A DNA stretch of 44,073 nucleotides from Fusobacteriaceae bacterium (GCA_900764925.1 CAAFPW010000040.1:1-44073), one strand, 5' to 3'; shown: positions 33,460-41,592, counted from the first letter of the stretch. The notes: a model not told the origin generated them from the letters alone. Translations and numbers: made by a program.

Positions 33460-33930
33460 ATGACATATATAGTTTTAATCTTGATACTTGTTGGAGCTGA
33501 CCAACTCTCAAAATACCTAATAGATAGTAATATGCTAGAGGGGGAGACAATACCTATAATAAATGAATTTTTTCATATCACCTATGTAAAAAACAGAGGT
33601 ATTGCCTTTGGAATGTTTCAAGGAAAACTAGATATAATAAGCATAGCTACAGTTATAGCAATTGTAGCTATTGCTTATTATCTGTATAAAGAGAAAAATA
33701 AATTATCATTAGTAGAGAAAATGGGGTTTATCTATATCTTAGCTGGAGCCATAGGAAATATGATAGATAGAGCTTTTAGAGGATTTGTAGTGGATATGGT
33801 AGACTTCAGAGGTATCTGGTCATATGTTTTTAACTTAGCAGATGTCTGGATAAATATAGGAGTAATATTTGTATTATTAGATCAATTAATTCTTAGAAAG
33901 AAGAGAGAAAACGAGGAGGATAAAAAATGA
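33460..33930 (+). CDS. lspA: Prolipoprotein signal peptidase
   Basis: Membrane aspartyl protease that removes lipoprotein signal peptides after lipidation. 156 aa with four transmembrane helices. Catalytic Asp residues lie in GNMIDRAFRGFVVDMVDF (about 107-124) and NLADVWIN (about 129-136). Conserved ADQLSKYLI near the start and VKNRGIAFGMF are also present. RBS AGGAG 6 bases before the ATG. It overlaps glyQ by 4 bases. Confidence 0.97.
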   Translation: MTYIVLILILVGADQLSKYLIDSNMLEGETIPIINEFFHITYVKNRGIAFGMFQGKLDIISIATVIAIVAIAYYLYKEKNKLSLVEKMGFIYILAGAIGNMIDRAFRGFVVDMVDFRGIWSYVFNLADVWINIGVIFVLLDQLILRKKRENEEDKK

Positions 33931-34796
33931 CATTTCAAGAGATAATTTTTGCTCTTCAAAAATATTGGAGTTCAAAAGGGTGTGTACTTGGAAACCCTTA
34001 TGATATAGAGAAGGGAGCTGGAACATTCAATCCAAATACATTCCTTATGTCATTGGGACCAGAGCCTTGGAGTGTGGCATATGTTGAGCCATCAAGAAGA
34101 CCAAAGGATGGAAGATATGGAGAGAACCCAAATAGAGTTTATCAACATCACCAATTCCAAGTTATAATGAAACCATCTCCACTTAATATTCAAGAGTTAT
34201 ATTTAGAGAGTTTAAGAGTATTGGGAATAGAACCAGAAAAACATGACATACGTTTTGTAGAAGATGACTGGGAATCACCAACACTTGGAGCTTGGGGACT
34301 TGGTTGGGAAGTATGGTTAGATGGAATGGAGGTAACTCAATTTACATATTTCCAACAAGTTGGAGGTCTTGAATTAGATCCTATTCCTGTTGAGATAACT
34401 TATGGACTTGAAAGAATTGCACTATATATTCAAAACAAAGAGAATATCTATGATCTAGAGTGGGCTCCAGGAGTAAAATATGGAGATATGAGATTCCAAT
34501 TCGAATATGAAAACTCAAAATACTCTTTTGAATTAGCAGATTTAGATAAACATTTCAAATGGTTTGACGAATTTGAAAAGGAAGCTAGTAGAATACTAGA
34601 TGAAGGTTTAGTATTACCAGCTTATGACTATGTTTTAAAATGTTCTCATGTATTCAATGTGTTGGACTCAAGAGGTGCTATATCTACAACTGAAAGAATG
34701 GCATATATATTGAGAGTAAGAAACTTAGCAAGAAGATGTGCTGAAGTTTATGTTCAAAACAGAAAAGATTTAGGATATCCGTTACTAAAGAAGTAA
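33927..34796 (+). CDS. glyQ: Glycyl-tRNA synthetase alpha subunit
   Basis: Catalytic subunit of the alpha2-beta2 bacterial glycyl-tRNA synthetase, 289 aa. Class II motifs: SLGPEPWSVAYVEPSRRP, YQHHQFQVIMKP, GWEVWLDGMEVTQFTYFQQ and a C-terminal RVRNLARRCAEVY. AGGAGG precedes the ATG, which overlaps the lspA stop by 4 bases. Its partner glyS normally follows directly; here they are separated by about 330 bases containing a structured element. Confidence 0.98.
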   Translation: MTFQEIIFALQKYWSSKGCVLGNPYDIEKGAGTFNPNTFLMSLGPEPWSVAYVEPSRRPKDGRYGENPNRVYQHHQFQVIMKPSPLNIQELYLESLRVLGIEPEKHDIRFVEDDWESPTLGAWGLGWEVWLDGMEVTQFTYFQQVGGLELDPIPVEITYGLERIALYIQNKENIYDLEWAPGVKYGDMRFQFEYENSKYSFELADLDKHFKWFDEFEKEASRILDEGLVLPAYDYVLKCSHVFNVLDSRGAISTTERMAYILRVRNLARRCAEVYVQNRKDLGYPLLKK

Positions 34797-34843
34797 TTTA
34801 AAGGATAAAAAGAAAACTTTAAGAATTGTGGAAATTACGGAGA

Positions 34844-35046
34844 GAAGTTAGATTAACTCAGCGAAATCGAATGATAAAAAACGCAATTGTTTGAGTGAAA
34901 CGAGTTTTCCAATAGTAGGGGAGTGTAAACGACTACTACTATTGAGACACAGAAATTTATTTCTGTGTTACATTAAGGAAACACTGAAAGCTTTGCTTTC
35001 TGTGTCTCAAAAATCTTAGAGAGCTAAAGCTCTTAGATTTTTGGAA
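34844..35046. repeat. Hairpin-rich intergenic element between glyQ and glyS
   Basis: This non-coding stretch packs several inverted repeats: AATAGTAG/CTACTATT (34911-34918 / 34936-34943), a perfect 14-bp pair TTGAGACACAGAAA/TTTCTGTGTCTCAA (34942-34955 / 34997-35010), and a 34-base hairpin at 35009-35042. Inside the 14-bp pair, two alternative small hairpins (34947-34968, 34981-35005) compete with it. The stretch 34885-34908 could encode NCLSETSF, resembling a translated motif I recall from repeats dispersed in other low-GC genomes. It is probably a mobile or dispersed repeat inserted in the glyQS operon. Ends are approximate, and no protein is encoded. Confidence 0.65.
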
Positions 35047-35124
35047 GCCATAGTTAATCAACTTCTTATAGTCTGGAACAATTCTAAGTTTTCTTATTGG
35101 ATGATATATAGAGGAGGAAGAACA

Positions 35125-37191
35125 TTGAGATTACTATTTGAAATTGGAATGGAAGAGTTGCCAGCAAGATTTCTTAAGCAGGCACTAAATGATTTAAAAT
35201 CTAATTTAGAAACAAAATTAAACAATGAAAGAATAAAATTTGATGAGATAAAAACTTATGGAACACCTAGAAGATTAGTTTTAGATGTACATAACTTAGC
35301 TGAAAATCAAGAGGATTTAAACCTTTTAAATATGGGACCAGCTAAAAGTGTTGCCTATGTAAATGGTGAGATATCAAGAGCAGGACTTGGATTTGCAAAA
35401 TCTCAAGGAATAGAGCCAGAGCAATTAGAGATCGTATCTACTCCAAAGGGAGAGTACATAGCTGCTAGAAAATTTATGAAAGGAAGATCAACAAAAGAGC
35501 TTTTATCTGAAATACTTAAATCTCTTGTGTTAGAATTAAACTTCCCTAAATCAATGAAATGGGCAGATAAAAAATTAAGATTTGCAAGACCAGTACAATG
35601 GTTCTTAGCTCTATGTGACTCAGAAGTAGTACCTTTTGAGATAGAGGGAATAGCTAGTGGAAATAAATCAAGAGGGCATAGATTCTTTGGTAAAGAGTTT
35701 GAAGTATCAAATATAGATGAATACTTTACAAAAATTAGAGAAAACAATGTAATTATTGATATAGAAGAGAGAAGAACTCTAGTAAAAGACTTAGTTGCTA
35801 AATGTGCTGAGCCAGGAGAGCAAGTACATATAGAGGAAGAGTTACTAGATGAAGTAACAAACTTAATAGAGTATCCTTGTCCAATAGTTGGAAGCTTTAA
35901 CTCAGATTTCTTAGAGGTACCACAAGAGGTATTAATCATATCAATGCAAGTACATCAAAGATATTTCCCTATTTTAGATAGTAATGGAAAATTATTACCT
36001 AAATTTGTAGTTGTAAGAAATGGTATTGAGACTTCTGAATTTGTAAGAAAAGGAAATGAAAAGGTTCTTTCAGCTAGACTTGCTGACGCAAGATTCTTCT
36101 ATCAAGAGGACTTAAAACATCCATTAGCTGACAACGTAGAAAAATTAAAAACAGTTGTATTCCAAAAAGATTTAGGAACTATCTATCAAAAAATAGAGAG
36201 AAGTAGAGAGATAGCTAATTATTTAATAGATGTATTAGGTTGTGCAGATAGAAAAGAGGATGTATTAAGAACTGTATATCTAGCTAAAGCTGATCTAGTT
36301 TCTAATATGATTGGAGAGAAAGAGTTTACAAAACTTCAAGGATTTATGGGAGCTGATTATGCACTAAAATCTGGAGAAAATGAGAGAGTATCTTTAGGAA
36401 TAAAAGAGCACTACTATCCAAGATTCCAAGGAGACCTATTACCTACTGAGTTAGAGGGAATTATCACAGGAATAGCTGACAGAGTGGATACTTTAGTTGG
36501 ATGCTTTGGTGTAGGAGTTATCCCAAGTGGTTCGAAAGACCCATTTGCACTTAGAAGAGCAGCTTTAGGAATAGCTAATATAATTGTAAATTCAAAATTA
36601 AATATATCTTTAAGAGCACTTGTTAATAAATCATTAGATACTTTAGTAGCTGACGGAGTTTTAAAAAGAGATAGAGCTGAAGTTGAAGCAGAAGTTATGG
36701 AGTTCTTTAAACAAAGAGCTATCAACATTTTTGGAGATATGGGATATAGCAAAGATGTAATTGATGCTGTATTAGATAAAAAATGTGATAATTTAGTAGA
36801 AGAGTTAGAAAAAGTTAAAACTTTAGAAGCTTTTGCTAAAGAGGAAGCATTTGAAAAACTTTTACCTGTATTAAAAAGAGTAGCAAATATCTCAAAAGAT
36901 CATACAGATGTAATAGTTAATCCAGAACTATTTAAAGAGGAAATAGAAAAAGAGTTATATCAATTTTCTGTAGAGTTAAGTAATAGAGTAAATACAGCTC
37001 TTGAAAATGGAGATTACTCTAAATATTTAGAAGAGATAACAACTGGAAAAGATATAATCAACAATTATTTTGATAAGATAATTGTAATGGATAAAGATGA
37101 GGCTGTTAAAAACAATAGACTATCTCAACTTAGATTTTTAACTGATATCTTTACTAAGATGGCAGATTTAAATCAAATAGAAGAGAGATAA
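35125..37191 (+). CDS. glyS: Glycyl-tRNA synthetase beta subunit
   Basis: Large, tRNA-binding subunit of the tetrameric glycyl-tRNA synthetase, 688 aa. The family N-terminus is (M)RLLFEIGMEELPARFL, which places the start at TTG 35125, 7 bases after GAGGAGG (35111-35117). The frame is open further up to 35041 but that part is spurious. Other conserved blocks: YGTPRRLVL, KSMKWADKKLRFARPVQW, EYPCPIVGSF, HQRYFPI, GVGVIPSGSKDPFALRRAALGI, and a C-terminal DALR-like helical domain. Separated from glyQ by the hairpin element; a terminator follows. Confidence 0.97.
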   Translation: MRLLFEIGMEELPARFLKQALNDLKSNLETKLNNERIKFDEIKTYGTPRRLVLDVHNLAENQEDLNLLNMGPAKSVAYVNGEISRAGLGFAKSQGIEPEQLEIVSTPKGEYIAARKFMKGRSTKELLSEILKSLVLELNFPKSMKWADKKLRFARPVQWFLALCDSEVVPFEIEGIASGNKSRGHRFFGKEFEVSNIDEYFTKIRENNVIIDIEERRTLVKDLVAKCAEPGEQVHIEEELLDEVTNLIEYPCPIVGSFNSDFLEVPQEVLIISMQVHQRYFPILDSNGKLLPKFVVVRNGIETSEFVRKGNEKVLSARLADARFFYQEDLKHPLADNVEKLKTVVFQKDLGTIYQKIERSREIANYLIDVLGCADRKEDVLRTVYLAKADLVSNMIGEKEFTKLQGFMGADYALKSGENERVSLGIKEHYYPRFQGDLLPTELEGIITGIADRVDTLVGCFGVGVIPSGSKDPFALRRAALGIANIIVNSKLNISLRALVNKSLDTLVADGVLKRDRAEVEAEVMEFFKQRAINIFGDMGYSKDVIDAVLDKKCDNLVEELEKVKTLEAFAKEEAFEKLLPVLKRVANISKDHTDVIVNPELFKEEIEKELYQFSVELSNRVNTALENGDYSKYLEEITTGKDIINNYFDKIIVMDKDEAVKNNRLSQLRFLTDIFTKMADLNQIEER

Positions 37192-37200
37192 AAAATTAAA

Positions 37201-37233
37201 GGGGGAATGGCTGGAGTCATTCCCCTCTTTTTT
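37201..37233 (+). terminator. Intrinsic terminator after glyS
   Basis: GGGGGAATG and CATTCCCCTC pair around GCTGGAGT and run into TTTTTT. Only about 16 bases then remain before the next start codon, occupied by an RBS, so there is no room for a new promoter; see findings. Confidence 0.9.
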
Positions 37234-37249
37234 AAAGGGAGAGAATTAG

Positions 37250-38272
37250 ATGCAGGAGTTTTTGAGAAGAAAAGGTGTAGAGTTATCTCTAAAAAGATAT
37301 TTAGTTGATGCTTCTAGTTATATGGCATTGGGACTATTTTCTACTCTTCTTATTGGAACAATCTTAAATACAATAGGTCAAAAATTGGGAATAGCTTTTC
37401 TTACAGAGGTTGTGTGGAAAGCAGCTAGGGATATGACAGGGCCAGGAATAGGATTAGCAGTAGCTTATGGACTTAAAGCTCCACACTTGGTACTATTTTC
37501 ATCTACAATTACAGGGGCGATAGGAGCTATATATGGAGGACCTGTTGGATCTTTTATAGGGGCAGTTGTAGGAGCAGAATTTGGAAAGATAGTTTCGAAA
37601 GAAACAAAGGTAGATATAATAGTAGCACCAGCTACTACAATTTTAACTGGTTCTTTGATAGTTTATTTAGTGGGTCCTTTTGTTGCAAAAATTATGCAAA
37701 CCTTTGGAGCTATGGTAGTGTATGCCACAGAGTTACAACCCTTTGCCATGGGAGTATTGGTGTCAACAATAGTTGGAATAGCTCTTACACTTCCTATTAG
37801 TAGTGCAGCTCTATGTATGATGATTGGACTTGGTGGACTTGCTGGAGGAGCAGCGACAGTTGGTTGTTCAGCTCAGATGGTAGGTTTTGCTGTAATGAGC
37901 TTTAAAGAAAATGGTTGGGGAGGTCTTGTGGCACAAGGACTTGGAACCTCTATGCTTCAGATAGGAAATATTGTAAAAAATTGGAAGATATGGATACCAC
38001 CAACAATAGCTGGAGCAGTATTGGGACCAGTTTCTACAATGTTGTTTAAATTTCATAATATTCCTATTGCTTCTGGAATGGGAACAAGTGGATTTGTAGG
38101 ACAATTTGGAACAGTTACAGCTATGAGTAATTTAGGAGTTACAGGAATAAAAGTTTATTTGGGAATATTTTTACTTCATTTTTTATTACCAGCTATAATA
38201 ACTTTATTAGTAGCTAAAGTTATGAGAAAAAAAGGTTGGATAAAAGATGGAGATTTAAAATTAGATTTATAA
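37250..38272 (+). CDS. Orphan PTS IIC-like membrane protein (PTS_EIIC_2 type)
   Basis: 340-aa membrane protein with about eight to ten helices, rich in Gly/Ala. It resembles the PTS_EIIC_2 family, annotated as sugar PTS subunit IIC: DASSYMALGLFSTLLIGTIL near residue 22, ARDMTGPGIGLAVAYGL, IYGGPVGSFIGAVVGAEFGK, and TSGFVGQFGTVTAMSNLGVTG near the end. No IIA or IIB domain or gene is nearby and I see no phosphorylation site, so PTS transport is unproven. AAAGGGAGAG precedes the ATG. It leads directly into folE (23 bases), so a link to pterin or folate metabolism is worth considering, but this is a guess from position. Confidence 0.75.
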   Translation: MQEFLRRKGVELSLKRYLVDASSYMALGLFSTLLIGTILNTIGQKLGIAFLTEVVWKAARDMTGPGIGLAVAYGLKAPHLVLFSSTITGAIGAIYGGPVGSFIGAVVGAEFGKIVSKETKVDIIVAPATTILTGSLIVYLVGPFVAKIMQTFGAMVVYATELQPFAMGVLVSTIVGIALTLPISSAALCMMIGLGGLAGGAATVGCSAQMVGFAVMSFKENGWGGLVAQGLGTSMLQIGNIVKNWKIWIPPTIAGAVLGPVSTMLFKFHNIPIASGMGTSGFVGQFGTVTAMSNLGVTGIKVYLGIFLLHFLLPAIITLLVAKVMRKKGWIKDGDLKLDL

Positions 38273-38295
38273 AATTATAGAAAGAGGAAAAGAAA

Positions 38296-38847
38296 ATGGA
38301 GTTAAAAAAGATAGAGGAAGCTTTTGAAAGGATATTAGAGGGAATAGGTGAAGATAAAAATAGAGAGGGATTACAAGATACACCTAAAAGGGTAGCTCAA
38401 AGTTATGGAGAGCTATTTTCAGGGTTAAAGCATGATCCTAAAGAACCATTACTTAGATATTTCAGTGTAGAAAGCAATGATTTGATAGTGGAAAAGGGAA
38501 TTGATTTTTATTCCATGTGTGAACACCATTTTCTACCTTTTTTTGGAACAATAGATGTAGCCTATATTCCAAATGGAAAAATAGTAGGTTTTGGAGATAT
38601 AATCAAAAGTATAGAGATACTTGCAAAGAGACCTCAAATACAGGAAAGACTTGGAAGTGAATTAGCTGATACAATCTATAAAACTTTAGGATGCCAAGGA
38701 GTTATGGTAATAATAAAGGCAAAACATATGTGCATGACTATGAGAGGAGCTAAAAAAGAGAATAGTCAAATAATAACTACTACATATAGAGGAGTTTTTC
38801 AAGAGGATACAGCTAAAAGGGTAGAGGTATTAACTTTATTAAAATAA
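38296..38847 (+). CDS. folE: GTP cyclohydrolase I
   Basis: First step of folate synthesis: GTP to 7,8-dihydroneopterin triphosphate. 183 aa, type IA enzyme. Zinc and active-site motifs are intact: SMCEHHFLPFFG (Cys, His) and AKHMCMTMRGAKKENS (second Cys). EDKNREGLQDTPKRVAQSY near the N-terminus and VGFGDIIKSIEILAKRPQIQ are also conserved. AGAGGAAAAG lies before the ATG. First clear enzyme of the fol operon; folB-folK starts 10 bases after its stop. Confidence 0.97.
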   Translation: MELKKIEEAFERILEGIGEDKNREGLQDTPKRVAQSYGELFSGLKHDPKEPLLRYFSVESNDLIVEKGIDFYSMCEHHFLPFFGTIDVAYIPNGKIVGFGDIIKSIEILAKRPQIQERLGSELADTIYKTLGCQGVMVIIKAKHMCMTMRGAKKENSQIITTTYRGVFQEDTAKRVEVLTLLK

Positions 38848-38857
38848 TGGTGATAGT

Positions 38858-39694
38858 ATGGATAAGATATATATAAATAATTTAGAATTTATTGGATTTC
38901 ACGGAGTATTTCCTGAAGAGAAAAAGTTAGGACAGAAATTTTTGGTATCTTTAGAGCTTACTGTAGATACAAGAGAAGCTGGAAAAACAGGAGATTTAAC
39001 AAAATCAGTTCACTATGGGTTAGTAGCACAAGATGTAGAAAAAATATTTTTAGAAAAGAGTATTGATTTGATTGAAACTTGTGCTGAAAATATAGCTGAA
39101 ATGGTATTGAAAAAATATGAGTTAGTAAAAGAGGTAAAAGTTACAGTAAAAAAACCTTGGGCACCATTACAGATGCATTTTGAAAACGTAGCGGTAGAAA
39201 TCTCTAGAAAGTGGCATAAAATTTATCTTTCATTGGGAAGTAATATGGGAGATAAGAGAAAAAATCTCTTAGAAGCTATAGAGAGAATAGGTAAGTTGGA
39301 AAATACTGAGGTAACTAAGAGTAGCACAATATTGGAGACAGAACCTTTTGGATATGTAGAACAGGATAACTTTTTAAATGCTTGTTTAGAAGTAAAAACA
39401 CTTATGACAGCTCAAGAGTTTTTAAAGGCAATTTTACAAATTGAGTTGGATATGGGAAGAGTGAGAGAGATTAAGTGGGGACCTAGAATAATTGATATTG
39501 ATATTCTTTTCTATGACAGAGAAGTGATAGAGGATGAAAATCTAGCTGTTCCACACCCTTGGATATGTGAAAGAGAGTTTGTATTAGATCCTCTTTCAGA
39601 GATAGCCCCTAACTATGTTCATCCATTGGAGAGAAAAACTATAGGTATGTTGGCTAGAAAATTGAAGTTGATGGGGGATAAAAATGGAGATTAA
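38858..39694 (+). CDS. folK: FolB-FolK fusion: dihydroneopterin aldolase / HPPK
   Basis: Bifunctional folate enzyme, 278 aa. Residues 1-118 form dihydroneopterin aldolase (FolB: LEFIGFHGVFPEEKKLGQKF, catalytic Lys in VTVKKPWAP). Residues about 122-270 form 6-hydroxymethyl-7,8-dihydropterin pyrophosphokinase (FolK: IYLSLGSNMGDKRKNLLEAI, ETEPFGYVEQDNFLNACLEV, RVREIKWGPRIIDIDILFYD, VPHPWICEREFVLDPLSEIA). Both halves carry their key motifs, so both steps should be catalysed. Such FolB-FolK fusions are known in other bacteria. GGTGAT precedes the ATG. Its last 11 bases overlap the next gene, implying translational coupling. Confidence 0.95.
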   Translation: MDKIYINNLEFIGFHGVFPEEKKLGQKFLVSLELTVDTREAGKTGDLTKSVHYGLVAQDVEKIFLEKSIDLIETCAENIAEMVLKKYELVKEVKVTVKKPWAPLQMHFENVAVEISRKWHKIYLSLGSNMGDKRKNLLEAIERIGKLENTEVTKSSTILETEPFGYVEQDNFLNACLEVKTLMTAQEFLKAILQIELDMGRVREIKWGPRIIDIDILFYDREVIEDENLAVPHPWICEREFVLDPLSEIAPNYVHPLERKTIGMLARKLKLMGDKNGD

Positions 39695-40943
39695 AAAACT
39701 AGAAAGATTAGAGATAAATAAAGCTTTAAAGCTTGTATGGGATGTATTTTTAGAGAGTGAAGCTTTCAATTATAATAGAAAAGGTGTAGAGGAGTTTAGA
39801 AGATTTTTAGATTCTAGAGATTTGATAAATACCTTTGATATCTATGGAACTTATGATAAAAGAGAGCTTGTAGGAGTGATAGGACTTCAAGAGGGGCAAC
39901 ATATCTGTCTTTTCTTTGTAAAAAAATCTCACCAAAAACATGGAATAGGTAGAGAGCTATTTAAAAAAGCTATATCTTTGACTAAAGAGAAGGAGATCAC
40001 TGTAAACTCTGCTCCATGTGCAGTAGAAATTTATAAAAAGTTGGGATTTTCTTTGACAGATTGTGAACAGAATATAAATGGAATAAGATTTGTACCAATG
40101 GTTTATAAAAAAGTAAAAAGAGATGTACAAGTTTTAAAATGTAGAGATAGAGAGTTAGAGTTAGGAAAGAAAACTTTAATAATGGGAATATTGAATGTAA
40201 CACCTGATTCTTTTTCTGATGGTGGAGAGCATAACACTCTTGAAACAGCTGTGGAACATGCGAAAAAGATGTTAGATGAAGGGGCTGATATCATAGATGT
40301 TGGTGGAGAATCTACAAGACCTGGTCATACTCAAATAAGTGATGATGAGGAGATAGCAAGGGTAGTTCCTGTTATAAAAAAGGTTGTAGAGTTAGGAGCG
40401 ATAGTTTCAATTGATACCTATAAATATAGAGTAGCTAAAGCTGCTTTTGAAGCAGGAGCACATATCTTAAATGATGTGTGGGGATTACAATATGATAATG
40501 GAGAGATGGCAGAACTTGTAAAGAGATATGGTGTACCTGTAATAGCTATGCATAATCAAGAGGGAAAAGAATACAAAGAGGATATAATTTGCTCTATGAA
40601 GAGATTTTTTGAGAAAACTTATGAGATAGCTGAAAAAAATGGTATCTCTAAAGAGAGTATTATTTTAGATCCAGGTATAGGTTTTGGAAAGGGAATAGAT
40701 GAAAATTTAGAAGTGCTTTCGAGATTACAAGAACTCAGAGAACTTGGAAGATTATTATTGGGAACATCTAGAAAAAGATTTATAGGAACTATACTAAATG
40801 ATCTACCTCCTCAAGAGAGAGTAGAGGGGACAGTTGCTACTACTGTACTAGGAATAGAAAAAGGTGTAGATATAGTGAGAGTACATGATGTACTAGCTAA
40901 TAAGAGAGCCGCTATGGTAGCAGATAGAATTGTTAGAAGATAG
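39684..40943 (+). CDS. folP: GNAT acetyltransferase - dihydropteroate synthase fusion
   Basis: 419 aa. Residues 1-145 are a GNAT-type N-acetyltransferase domain: acetyl-CoA loop QKHGIG at 84-89 (in VKKSHQKHGIGRELFKKA) and the late VEIYKKLGF (114-122). Residues about 160-419 are dihydropteroate synthase (FolP), which joins p-aminobenzoate to the pterin: MGILNVTPDSFSDGG (167-181), VGGESTRPG, SIDTYK, DPGIGFGK, LLGTSRKRF and the final VRVHDV. ATG 39684, with GGGGGAT upstream, lies inside folBK (11-base overlap). A GNAT domain on DHPS is unusual and its substrate unknown; both parts look intact. Confidence 0.92.
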   Translation: MEIKKLERLEINKALKLVWDVFLESEAFNYNRKGVEEFRRFLDSRDLINTFDIYGTYDKRELVGVIGLQEGQHICLFFVKKSHQKHGIGRELFKKAISLTKEKEITVNSAPCAVEIYKKLGFSLTDCEQNINGIRFVPMVYKKVKRDVQVLKCRDRELELGKKTLIMGILNVTPDSFSDGGEHNTLETAVEHAKKMLDEGADIIDVGGESTRPGHTQISDDEEIARVVPVIKKVVELGAIVSIDTYKYRVAKAAFEAGAHILNDVWGLQYDNGEMAELVKRYGVPVIAMHNQEGKEYKEDIICSMKRFFEKTYEIAEKNGISKESIILDPGIGFGKGIDENLEVLSRLQELRELGRLLLGTSRKRFIGTILNDLPPQERVEGTVATTVLGIEKGVDIVRVHDVLANKRAAMVADRIVRR

Positions 40944-40967
40944 TTGAGTAATTTGATAAAGAAACTC

Positions 40968-40996
40968 TAGACAAAGTAAAAAAAATAGTATATAAT
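40968..40996 (+). promoter_or_regulatory. Promoter of trxA
   Basis: TAGACA (40968-40973), 17 bases, TATAAT (40991-40996); start near 41003. Confidence 0.75.
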
Positions 40997-41045
40997 AAAA
41001 GTATAAATTTGAAAAGATAACAATTATATAAAGGGAGGAAATGAT

Positions 41046-41360
41046 ATGGCAATTTTACATATAACAAAAGAAAATTTTGAAACTGAGGTATTACAATCTA
41101 AAGAGCCTGTATTAGTAGATTTTTGGGCATCTTGGTGTGGACCTTGTAAAGCTTTAGCACCTATTTTAGAAGAGGTAGATGCTGAACTTGCTGGAACAGT
41201 AAAAGTAGCAAAAATAAACATAGATGAAGAGGAAGAATTAGCATCACAATTTAGAGTAATGAGTATTCCTACATTATTACTTTTCAAAAATGGAGAAGTA
41301 GTAAATAAATCAGTAGGACTTTCTCCAAAAGAAGAAGTTTTAAGTTTTGCAAAATTCTAA
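41046..41360 (+). CDS. trxA: Thioredoxin
   Basis: Small cytosolic disulfide reductant, 104 aa. Active site WCGPC at about residues 30-34 within VDFWASWCGPCKALAPIL; the cis-proline loop is MSIPTLLLFKNGE near 72-84. GGGAGG lies 6 bases before ATG 41046. Single-gene unit with its own promoter; no terminator hairpin is visible before the next promoter, which starts 8 bases after its stop. Confidence 0.97.
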   Translation: MAILHITKENFETEVLQSKEPVLVDFWASWCGPCKALAPILEEVDAELAGTVKVAKINIDEEEELASQFRVMSIPTLLLFKNGEVVNKSVGLSPKEEVLSFAKF

Positions 41361-41367
41361 AAAAATA

Positions 41368-41396
41368 TTGACATTTTGAAAAATTAGGTGTATATT
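41368..41396 (+). promoter_or_regulatory. Promoter of the riboswitch-nhaC unit
   Basis: TTGACA (41368-41373), 17 bases, TATATT (41391-41396); start near 41403, just ahead of the aptamer. Confidence 0.8.
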
Positions 41397-41414
41397 TATG
41401 GTGAAAATAAATAT

Positions 41415-41540
41415 ACCAATCGCTTAATTTATGAAAATAAAGCGGGGGACCCAATTATTGGGGCGAATTTCTTAGGAATAGGATACTTTTCAGTCCGAGC
41501 CCGTCAGCTAACCTCGTCAGCGTTGAAAAGAGCCTGGTTT
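41415..41540 (+). promoter_or_regulatory. c-di-AMP riboswitch (ydaO-yuaA type)
   Basis: The conserved cores of the ydaO-yuaA aptamer are readable: CGCTTAATT (41421-41429), GCGGGGGACCCAATT, TTGGGGCGAATTT (41459-41470), TAGGAATAGGATAC, and CCGAGCCCGTCAGCTAACCT (41495-41514). CTTTTCA (41486-41492) pairs with TGAAAAG (41524-41530) and CGCT (41421-41424) with AGCG (41519-41522), as the fold requires. A terminator follows. High c-di-AMP would be expected to favour termination and lower expression of the downstream NhaC antiporter. Confidence 0.93.
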
Positions 41541-41554
41541 TAACAAGATTATAT

Positions 41555-41592
41555 AACACCATGACTCCTTTTTGTTATGGTGTTTTTATTTT
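41555..41592 (+). terminator. Riboswitch expression-platform terminator
   Basis: AACACCATGAC (41555-41565) pairs with GTTATGGTGTT (41574-41584; one G-U) and is followed by T-rich sequence. It lies between the aptamer and the nhaC RBS. Confidence 0.88.

Noticed and set aside
35041..35124. N-terminal extension of glyS
   Set aside because: The 28 extra codons encode nothing like a GlyS N-terminus, start at the end of a hairpin, and a good RBS sits just before TTG 35125.
34797..35124. T-box leader for glyS
   Set aside because: No AGGGTGGNACCGCG-like antiterminator or specifier structure could be found; the hairpins do not fit a T-box.
35403..35939. 178-codon open frame on the minus strand within glyS
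   Set aside because: Antisense to conserved glyS sequence, with no family resemblance; a shadow caused by the AT-rich codon pattern.
36414..36752. 112-codon minus-strand frame within glyS
   Set aside because: Same reason: antisense shadow of glyS with no start signals.
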